This document shows, piece after piece, positions 1 through 5,722 of a DNA stretch of 11,099 bases. The notes under the pieces were generated by a model. It ran no database searches. It saw only the letters and a list, made by a program, of their open reading frames with translations, and was not told the origin of the DNA. Position 1 is the stretch's first letter. Each line of letters begins with the position of its first letter. The stretch lies in NCBI GenBank assembly GCA_036939355.1, contig JALLAP010002278.1, positions 1-11,099 of the forward strand, given 5' to 3'. This stretch comes from Thalassiosira profunda (lineage: Eukaryota; Bacillariophyta; Thalassiosirophyceae; Thalassiosirales; Thalassiosiraceae). The position numbers and the translations under genes are program-made.

Positions 1-271
1 CGGCCGCGACATATTGAGTTTGGAGGGAGCGGAGGTTGATGATGGCCCGCTCGGAGGCCTCTTTGACTCCTGTTGGAACACGACGTTTGAATATGAAGGT
101 CAGGTGGGTGTGGGGTGAGCATCTGGGGTTCGGTGCACACAACATTGCAATTCGAGGCATGTTGTTCATATGATGTGAACAATTTTCGCACACCCGCTTA
201 CCAGGATGGTTCTTCCGCGCCTCCGCCCCCAGATCGCGGAGGTGGTCCTCCACCTGTGCCACGAAGTTCAT
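1..271 (-). CDS. MON2: MON2-like Golgi-to-endosome trafficking scaffold, N-terminal fragment (partial)
   Basis: MON2 is a large HEAT-repeat scaffold, related to the large Arf-GEFs but without a Sec7 domain, that acts at the trans-Golgi with DOP1 and flippases in retrograde and endosomal sorting. Here only the first 46 residues lie in the window. Exon 1 runs from ATG 271-269 down to 202 (23 codons plus one base) and ends at a clean GTAAGC donor (201-196). The 132-bp intron ends in AACAG at 70. Exon 2 continues from 69 through position 1 and off the edge. The joined frame is open and reads as an amphipathic helix pair (VEDHLRDLGAEARKNHPGVK, then KEASERAIINLRSL). By recall this aligns with the start of human and yeast MON2 (a helix with L-R-x-L, then V-K-E-A-A-E-x-x-I-I). 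This is the DCB region. It diverges from the gene starting at 661. No other family fitted; the fragment is short, so the call is moderate. Confidence 0.7.
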   Translation of the reverse strand, partial: MNFVAQVEDHLRDLGAEARKNHPGKRVCENCSHHMNNMPRIAMLCAPNPRCSPHTHLTFIFKRRVPTGVKEASERAIINLRSLQTQYVAA

Positions 272-660
272 GGTCCCTCTCTATCGATCCACAAGGTTCA
301 TGTGAGTGTGTCAGGCGGCTCAAAATTGTCGCCGTTCGATTTCAAGCTATCATCATCTCAAATCAGCACGCCATACAATACCAACACACCCCTCAGACCT
401 CTCCGCACGCGCAGCTACTCCTGCCGCCCCCGGTGGCAACAGCTAACCCCTTGAACTGGGCGCGCGGGCACAACGGTTGGTTGTTGGTTTTGGTTGAGGT
501 TCGAGTTTGGTTGCGTGACGCTTCTCGTGATTACACGTGACCACCCCCTCGCCCACTCAGCCCCAACACAACACAACAAACACACTCGAAGAACTGCCCT
601 CGCCCCTCAGCCCCTGGAGCTGGAGCGGCGGCGTCCTCCGGTCCTCCGTGAGACTGCACG
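272..660. promoter_or_regulatory. Divergent intergenic region between the MON2-like and LRR genes
   Basis: This 389-bp stretch separates two start codons on opposite strands, so it should hold both promoters and both 5' leaders. I see no gene in it; the open frames crossing it have no coding character. Two strand-asymmetric tracts stand out. Positions 471-516 are G/T-rich on plus (GGTT-type runs), so A/C-rich on the MON2 strand. Positions 560-592 are A/C-rich on plus, that is, on the strand of the downstream gene. Each gene would therefore have an A/C-rich leader, typical of unstructured eukaryotic 5' UTRs. I see no convincing TATA box. The assignment as promoter is inference from position only. 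Confidence 0.4.
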
Positions 661-2950
661 ATGAGCTCGTCGAACAGCTTAGTAACGCCCGTGACGATGG
701 CGAACACGGCTTGTTACGATCCTGTCGGTGAGTTGCCTGAGGTGCACATCTTGTGTCCACTTTTTTGCAAGCCGGTGTGTGCTCACCTCACCCCCACTAG
801 CGCACTGCATCCGGCTCCCGGCTGCCTCGTCCGACGCCGGGGCCATCCTGGAGGGCTCCATCATCGAGTTGGAAACGCCGGCGTCTCCCCCGGGGAAGCT
901 GCTCTTGGGAGAAATCGTAGAGATCGTTATAATGGACGAAAACATGCAGCCCCTGGCGGTGCACAACGAAAAGAAGGAGGGCGCGCCCTCGGCGAAGAAG
1001 CCCAACATGCAGGACGAGCTGCTGCGAATGCAGAGGGAGCAGCGGGAGCTCCATCAGCAGCAATCCCAGGAACTGCGGCAGAAGCACGAGCACGAAAAGC
1101 GGCAGATGTCTGCGCTGCAGAGGGAGGGGAAGCTCTCGAACGAAAGCGGGGCCCAGCTGACGTCAGAGATGGAAGACACACACCGCAGGGAGGTGGCGGA
1201 GCTGAGGCAATCGCAGCAAAGCGACGAGTCGGAGCTGATGGACTTGATCGCAGAGAATGGGGGAAAGCCGGGGCCGGAACCCCAAAAACCGCAAGCAGCG
1301 TCGCCAAAGGCCGCAGATCGGTGGAGCCGCGCGGCCGTGGCGACGGTGGCCGGTCGGGCCATCCACCAGAGCAAGAGCGCGGGGGAGGAAAAGGAGCCGG
1401 TGCCACCGGCGCCGCAATCCCCCAAAAGGAGTGCGGCGAATCTCTGGAATAAGGCCGCCGTGGCGACCGTGTCGGCGGGGGCGTTGCACCAAAAACCAAA
1501 GGCATCGGATGCGAACGAGGAGCCTCCCCCGCCCGTCATCAGCAACACAATGGATCCCGAGACGCGAAAGAAACTCCACCGGCAGGAGATACATGCCGTG
1601 ATGAAGGATAAGACCCTCGGGAGGGAGGAGAAGCAGAAGCGCCTGGCCGAAATCAAGGCCAAGTACGCCGCTCCGGCATCCTCCCAGGCGGCGGCGGCAG
1701 CCCCGGCGAAACCCTCTGCGGCCAGCCGATGGAACAAAGCGGCCGTTTCGACGGTATCGGCAAACGCCTTGGGCAATTCGGGGACAAAGCCTGCCCCAAA
1801 GGCCGAGCCAGAACCGCCAAAGGAGCCCAGCAAAACAATGGCCAAAACCGCGTCGAGTCGATGGAAGCGCGGGGCGGCCGCCGCGCTCGGGTCGAAGGCA
1901 CTCGGTTCCAAGTTCAAGGACCTGAAACAGGCCGAGGGAAGCAACACGCCCATGAGTGAATTCATATCAAAGGTGAAGAACAACAGTCCCTCCCTCACCA
2001 CCATTGTGCTCGACGGACGAAAAGATGTCACCGCGGACGAGTGGGGGCAATTGTTCGATGCGCTGGAGGACAATTGCATCCTTACCCACCTGTCGCTGGC
2101 CGATTGCGACTTGGACGACAACGTGGCGACCCCCCTCGTGCTCGCCCTGGTGGAGAATGAAACAATTACTACCCTCAATCTATCAGACAACAAAGAACTG
2201 TCGAGCAGTACGGGAAAGTCGCTGGTGAAGGTGTTGAAGCAGAGCAACCCAATATTGAAGGAGGTGAAGATCGATGGCACGGGGATATCCTCCAAGGTGG
2301 CGAAAAAGCTGCAGGACATACTGGATGACCGAGATGACGTGAAGAAGCTCGAAAAGCTTCAGGCGCAGCGCCAGATGAAGATCAAGGCCTTGCTAGCCTT
2401 TTCGGCGTCCGATGAAGCGACCCCCTCGGCGCGGCGATTGTCTCAAAAAATGCTCGACGTCGAGAAGGAGAGCGACGACACGGGCGGCGCAGGACATGTG
2501 AGCACGGGGCACAGCGCCCGGTCGGGATCGACGAGCTCCTCACGCGGAAAAGATAAGTCGAAGAAGAAGACTCCAAAGAAGAATCGGAGGGCCTCGGTCG
2601 AGTCGAATCCCGGATCGACCGGAGGGGGAGGCACGCGCCGGTCGGGCGCCCACCGCGGATCGAGCCGGTCGTCCCCGCACAGCAGCGCCACCAGCGGGGG
2701 GTCCGCGGGGGCCAAGTTCCGCCGCGCCGCCCACGCCAGTACCATGGCCGCCCAGATGGCCAACTTGAGCGCCGACGTCATGTCAGGGAAGTCGGTGGAG
2801 GAACTGAAAGCGTCACGGAAGATGCGGGGGGAGTGCGAGACGTGCGGCGTCAAGTGCTTCACGAAGACGATGTTCAAGACGATTCCACTGACGGTGCCGG
2901 ACAAGGTCCTCGAGGGGCGGTGTTTGCAGTGCGCCCCCTTCGGTACTTAG
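661..2950 (+). CDS. Tropomodulin-like LRR protein with four Trp repeats and C-terminal zinc-ribbon motif (738 aa, two exons)
   Basis: Exon 1 is 661-727 and exon 2 is 801-2950; the 73-bp intron has a GTGAGT donor at 728 and an ACTAG acceptor ending at 800, and joining keeps frame (G+CG gives Ala23). Order of parts: residues 20-75, a conserved-looking stretch; 92-172, Gln/Glu/Arg-rich coiled coil; four copies of a motif A-S-R-W-N-K-A-A-V-x-T-V-x-x-x-A-L at 193, 234, 329 and 373; a basic helix at 283-311 (RQEIHAVMKDKTL then EEKQKR); a tropomodulin/leiomodin-type leucine-rich block at about 403-545 with strands such as LTTIVLDG, LTHLSLADC and ITTLNLSDN; a Ser/Lys/Gly-rich linker; and a terminal C-x2-C ... 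C-x2-C motif (C701, C704, C708, C730, C733). Tropomodulins cap actin or tropomyosin in animals; an actin role here is only inference. Met13 (697) is an alternative start. Function unknown; gene model likely correct. Confidence 0.85.
1310..1903 (+). repeat. Four-copy Trp-centred 18-residue protein repeat
   Basis: Four related segments lie at 1310-1363, 1433-1486, 1718-1771 and 1850-1903 in frame with the LRR gene. Each has A-[AS]-x-[RL]-W-x-[RK]-[AG]-A followed by a small-residue helix ending in [AG]-L/I. The first three share A-A-V-[AS]-T-V; the fourth is diverged (RGAAAALGSKAL). They are separated by Pro/Lys-rich linkers of unequal length (23, 77 and 26 residues), so this is not a tandem DNA repeat but a dispersed peptide motif, likely short amphipathic helices that bind one partner several times. 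What they bind is unknown. Confidence 0.8.
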
Positions 2951-3035
2951 ATTGTTTGCAAATAAGCATCAGCGACCAGTTGGTGCATTATTCCTTTCCA
3001 AGCATCAACTGTTTTCCCCTCCTCTCCAGCAGCCC
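2951..3035. other. Short convergent gap (85 bp) between stop codons
   Basis: The plus-strand LRR gene stops at 2950 and the minus-strand small gene stops at 3038-3036. Both 3' UTRs and cleavage sites must fit in or overlap across this interval. AAATAAG at about 2959-2965 on plus is a weak polyadenylation-like hexamer context. Nothing else is visible. Confidence 0.4.
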
Positions 3036-3305
3036 CTATTTCTTCTTCTCCAGGGCCGCAATCCGCTTCTCCAGATCCCTTTGCTTCCTCAGCATCTCCA
3101 GATTGCCCTCCTTCACTTCTTTGAAGATGTACACCTCCGTTGCCAGCGCCGTGAGCCCCGCCCCAACGAGGAAGGACCCCACCCGTGCAAAGAAGCCGGC
3201 CCCTCCCGCGGGTTGGGCCGCCGCCTCGGTGGAGAGGGGTCGTCGGGCGAAGGCCGAGGGGATGGTTCGCTGACGTCGTATAGGTATGAGAAGGAAACAC
3301 AGCAT
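3036..3305 (-). CDS. Small probable mitochondrial inner-membrane coiled-coil protein (89 aa)
   Basis: ATG at 3305-3303, stop TAG at 3038-3036. Residues 1-28 are rich in Arg, Ser, Thr and hydrophobics with no acidic residue until Glu28 (RRQRTIPSAFARRPLS), typical of a mitochondrial targeting peptide. Residues 42-58 form one predicted membrane span (VGSFLVGAGLTALATEV), and 62-89 form a charged heptad-like helix ending in KKK. This layout, presequence then one span then short coiled coil, is common in small accessory or assembly subunits of mitochondrial complexes, but I do not recognise the family. The frame stays open upstream without another ATG, so a 5' exon cannot be excluded; a CAG acceptor-like site lies near 3272. 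It is convergent with the LRR gene and divergent from SUB1. It could be missed by automatic annotation because of its size. Confidence 0.65.
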   Translation of the reverse strand: MLCFLLIPIRRQRTIPSAFARRPLSTEAAAQPAGGAGFFARVGSFLVGAGLTALATEVYIFKEVKEGNLEMLRKQRDLEKRIAALEKKK

Positions 3306-3766
3306 GTGAGCAGCAATGAGTCGACAGAGATGATGATGAACCGAGCGAATATCTTCTCCGGAGCAGCCGATAGCTGCGTGCACATCATGTGCCCATTACT
3401 TTATTGGTCCAACCCACATCCACACCCAACAGACTCACCGAATACCGCAGCGCAGAAAACATGGTAACTTGGCAGGATGCGAGCCGACGGAATGAGGCGC
3501 GGGGAGGGGGGGGGGGGGCGAGGGCAGGCTATTGTAAAGGAGGTCAGGAGGTCGGAAGTGAAATCGGAAAATCTTTGTGCGCTCCTTCCTTCTATCCCCG
3601 CCTCCGCCTCCGCCGCCGCCGCGCCTCTCATTTTCACTCTCCGCCTCAATGCCCAATGCGCTCCGTCGCCCTCCTCCTCTTGGCCCCCCCTCCATCACTC
3701 CTCGGGTTCCACATCAGTCCTCCTCGTCGTCAGCTGCTACCACCGCTATCCGCCAATTTTGTGACC
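3306..3766. promoter_or_regulatory. Divergent intergenic region between the small mitochondrial gene and SUB1
   Basis: This 461-bp region holds both promoters. An inverted CCAAT box (ATTGG, 3403-3407) lies about 98 bp upstream of the minus-strand ATG, the usual distance for NF-Y-type boxes. A run of 13 G at 3506-3518, preceded by GGGGA, sits mid-region. A CCG/CCT-rich tract occupies 3598-3628, and the stretch from there to SUB1 is pyrimidine-rich. An in-frame ATG at 3656 could extend SUB1 by 37 codons. I see no RNA gene or extra protein gene. Confidence 0.4.
3506..3518 (+). repeat. Poly-G run of 13
   Basis: Thirteen consecutive G residues preceded by GGGGA and followed by CGAGGG. Such homopolymers are length-unstable, hard to sequence, and with flanking G blocks could form a G-quadruplex on the plus strand. 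It lies about 250 bp upstream of SUB1, so a promoter effect is possible but unproven. The exact length could be an assembly estimate. Confidence 0.85.
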
Positions 3767-4175
3767 ATGCCGTCCGATTCCGACGAGCCGAAGGAGCCGG
3801 CCGCCAAGAAACTGAAGAGTAGCGGTGACGACGGAAAGGAAGTGCAGCGCAACGACCAAGGGGAGGCGTACTTCGAGCTGGCCAAGAAGAAGCGGGTCAC
3901 CGTAAGGGAGTGGAAGTCGAACGTGCTGATCGATATTCGCGAGGTGCGTTCATGCATTGATGCTATTGTTGGGTGACGGGAAGCGCTCATTTTTTGCTCG
4001 ACATCACTTAACACTGTCGATATTGTATGCACAGTTCTACGAAAAAGACGAGAAGTGGTTGCCGGGAAAGAAGGGGATTTCGCTGACCATGGACCAGTAT
4101 AAAGCTCTGAAAGCTGTCATAATGGATGGGAGTTTGGACCAGCAGATCTCTGAGATCCAGGAGGAGGATGTTTGA
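3767..4175 (+). CDS. SUB1: Transcriptional coactivator PC4/SUB1 (105 aa, two exons)
   Basis: PC4/SUB1 is a nuclear single-stranded-DNA-binding protein that dimerises through a beta-sheet/helix fold and helps RNA polymerase II initiation, reinitiation and genome stability. Exon 1 is 3767-3943, intron 3944-4034 (91 bp, GTGCGT donor, TGCACAG acceptor), exon 2 4035-4175; the phase-0 junction falls in the family motif D-I-R-E/F-Y-E. Residues 1-33 are an acidic/basic disordered tail with KK motifs, as in human PC4, where serines there are CK2 targets. Residues 34-100 carry the full PC4 core: YFELAKKKRVTVREWK, VLIDIRE, FYEKDEKWLPGKKGISLT and the C-terminal helix MDQYKALKAVI. Length is close to the usual 105-130. 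The start was chosen at 3767 because the known tail begins there; an upstream in-frame ATG at 3656 is possible. Confidence in identity is very high. Confidence 0.95.
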
Positions 4176-4409
4176 GCTGATGGACTCTGCTGCTTCGACA
4201 ACCCTTCGCTCGGGGGATTGGGGCATGGCCTTGCGACACATTTATACTGCAATACACACAGAGATGATGGCAAGATGATTTCTTCTTGGCAAAGGCACCG
4301 CTGAGTTGCAAATAGTTTGTTGTCCAGATCCTGTCTTTTGCAATCTTTGCACACAAGATGTGTCTTCAATGATTGTCATTGGAAGAAGGAAGGGGGAGAA
4401 CTGCGCATC
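4176..4409. other. Convergent 3' region between SUB1 and the tRNA deacylase gene
   Basis: These 234 bp separate two stop codons facing each other. They should hold both 3' UTRs. Composition is more A/T-rich than the coding sequence on either side. I see no canonical AATAAA on either strand, no hairpin worth reporting and no gene. Confidence 0.4.
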
Positions 4410-5340
4410 TCACACCCGAAAAGAGTGCACGAAGGGGCCCATGTCGGACCGCAACTCCAGACCCTGCCGCATCCCAAAGCTCCCCGCAACGAAATGACAA
4501 AACGAGTGATCGAGGCACTCCTCCCATTGTGCCGGAGGCGGCCCCTCTATCTCCGCTGCAACCTGAGCACCGCCACTATTGCCGTTGTTTTGCTCCTTCC
4601 ATTTCTCGTGCCGCTTGACATGTGCATCGTACACTTTATTCAGCTTCTTCGTCTGGCTCTTTGTGATATCCTTCCCCTCCGCATCTTTGGTGGGAAAGCC
4701 CCTCTCGTCCCATTCGCAGTACTTTTCCTCATCCCGAAACAATTCATTGGGGGACGTGCTCGGAGAAGTCTGCTTACTGTTGTTGCTTTGCCGTTCAAAT
4801 TGTGCCTTCCTCTCCACATACCATTGCGGAAGATCCACAGAGCTTTCCGAGCATTGCAATTCCAGCAGCTTGCCCCTCAGGCAATCGCAAAAGTATTCGT
4901 ACAGCTCCTGCCCCTTCTGTTTGTTGATTTGTCCATGGTATTGAATAGACTTGCCTCCCTGCTTTACTTTGCTGATCAAATTTGCCTGCGGTACGATCAC
5001 CAGGGAGCACTTCGACTGCGCCTCGGCCGCCAAGGACAGTACGGATCTTGTGGTGGATGCACCGTCGCCCCACAGTCCGGTCGTCAATACGGGCAGGTTG
5101 AGCAACGTCGAGGCAGCCGTCTCCACTTGCGATCGGGTGGTGGCCGAGGCGAATGACACATAGGCCAGGATGCCGCAGCTCTCGTCACTGCCCCCAACAG
5201 TGACGTAGTCGGTCTCCTCGAGGAGCAGCTTGCACTCTTGCAACGTAAAATGCCTGAGAGATGTGTCCAGCTTCGCTTCATTCGGCGAGATTTTGCAAAC
5301 ACTTACCTCGAAAGCGCTGAACGACAATGGAGACGCTCAT
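4410..5340 (-). CDS. DTD2: ATD-type (DTD-fold) aminoacyl-tRNA deacylase with CysRS-tail-like insertion (286 aa, two exons)
   Basis: ATD (human DTD2; not the unrelated archaeal/plant enzyme of that name) is a DTD paralogue that hydrolyses mischarged aminoacyl-tRNA, notably L-Ala on tRNA-Thr. Exon 1 is 5340-5307, intron 5306-5237 (70 bp, GTAAGT donor, GCAAG acceptor), exon 2 5236-4410. The acceptor was chosen because the join gives VVQRFRECKLLLEE, matching the first DTD/ATD strand without gaps. Residues 33-40 are the next strand (GILAYVSF). Residues 90-98 hold LVIVPQANL, equivalent to PQATL in ATD and SQFTL in DTD. Residues 109-134 (IQYH, ELYEYFCDCLRGKL) match the ATD helix. Residues 259-286 (HFVAGSFGMRQGLELRSDMG, then PFVHSF) match the last strands and Gly-Pro motif (G278-P279). 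Residues about 141-250 are an insertion absent from animal ATD (about 168 aa). Family identity strong; exact specificity inferred. Confidence 0.85.
4605..4751 (-). other. Segment resembling the C-terminal tail of eukaryotic cysteinyl-tRNA synthetase, inside the ATD gene
   Basis: Residues 174-222 of the deacylase read PNELFRDEEKYCEWDERGFP, followed by T-K-D-x-E-G-K-D-I-T-K-S-Q-T-K-K-L-N-K. From memory, the end of metazoan cysteinyl-tRNA synthetase has the same order of signatures: S-E-M-F, E-x-D-K-Y, F-D-E-x-G-L-P-T-H-D, E-G-K-E-L-S-K-x-Q-x-K-K-L-K-K. The preceding residues 150-165 and following 216-228 are charged helices. This piece sits between the last helix and the final two strands of the ATD fold. 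It probably acts as a tRNA or synthetase-complex contact; that role is inference. Confidence 0.6.
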
Positions 5341-5722
5341 TGGTGCCTGGCGTATCAGCCGGGTGATGTGCTCGATCCACCGCGATGCAGGGGGGCGCGG
5401 CGGCGCTTGGGCGGGGTCGCGGGGTTGCCTCTCGGGGGGTAGCGTGAGGTTTGTGTGCTTTGTGCTTTGGGCTTTGGGGTAAGTAGTAATGTACGTACTT
5501 ACGTAAGCTTGGAGGACCGAGAGAAGAGTGGAGCACCTTCAACAAAGGGTTCAAGCGCTCTCACGCCCGGACAATGCAATGAGGCGCCTACACTCTCTTT
5601 TATAAGCGTTATTGCTCCGTGTCTATGAAAAATGTGCAGATCAACCCGTTCCAACAGTCTAGTTCGAATGAAATAGCGCCAGACCGGGGACGGGTCGAAA
5701 AGGGGAAGGTTCAACTCATGGT
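5341..5722. promoter_or_regulatory. Promoter and leader region of the tRNA deacylase gene
   Basis: These 382 bp lie between the stop of the Pro/Tyr-rich gene (5723) and the ATG of the deacylase (5340), both on minus. On the minus strand there is a TATAAAAG box (5604-5597), then two overlapping palindromes at 5491-5507, one of which contains a perfect GTAAGT splice donor (5502-5497), and a CAG at 5349-5347 just before the ATG. A 5'-UTR intron of about 156 bp is therefore possible. On plus, 5452-5480 is a GTGCTTT/GGCTTTG imperfect repeat. The 3' UTR of the upstream gene must also lie here. I see no extra gene. Confidence 0.45.
5597..5604 (-). promoter_or_regulatory. TATA box candidate for the deacylase gene
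   Basis: TATAAAAG read on the minus strand, a full match to the eukaryotic TATA consensus, about 257 bp upstream of the ATG at 5340 and about 118 bp past the stop of the upstream gene. Transcription would start near 5570. The long leader fits with the possible leader intron (donor at 5502). No transcript evidence is available. Confidence 0.4.

Noticed and set aside
115..540. 141-codon plus-strand open frame near the left end
   Set aside because: It crosses the MON2 first exon and intron on the opposite strand, has no ordered composition, and the minus strand shows correct splice signals and family likeness.
728..800. Treating the LRR gene as one exon starting at 728
   Set aside because: Position 728 is GTG and is the first base of a GTGAGT donor; the upstream ATG frame at 661 joins in phase at 801.
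1054..2319. 421-codon open frame on minus, opposite the LRR gene
   Set aside because: Ser/Phe/Cys/Ala-rich reverse shadow of Lys/Glu/Ala codons; the plus strand carries clear repeats, LRR strands and a Cys motif.
3306..3383. 26-residue upstream extension of the small mitochondrial gene
   Set aside because: It would start with GTG; the first ATG is at 3305 and already gives a good targeting peptide.
4317..5156. 279-codon open frame on plus, opposite the deacylase gene
   Set aside because: The minus strand matches the ATD fold along its length; the plus frame is Leu-rich without recognisable order.
5237..5327. Reading the deacylase straight through its intron from a TTG near 5327
   Set aside because: The read-through contains a perfect GTAAGT donor and sequence with no DTD likeness, while splicing to ATG 5340 restores the family's first strand.
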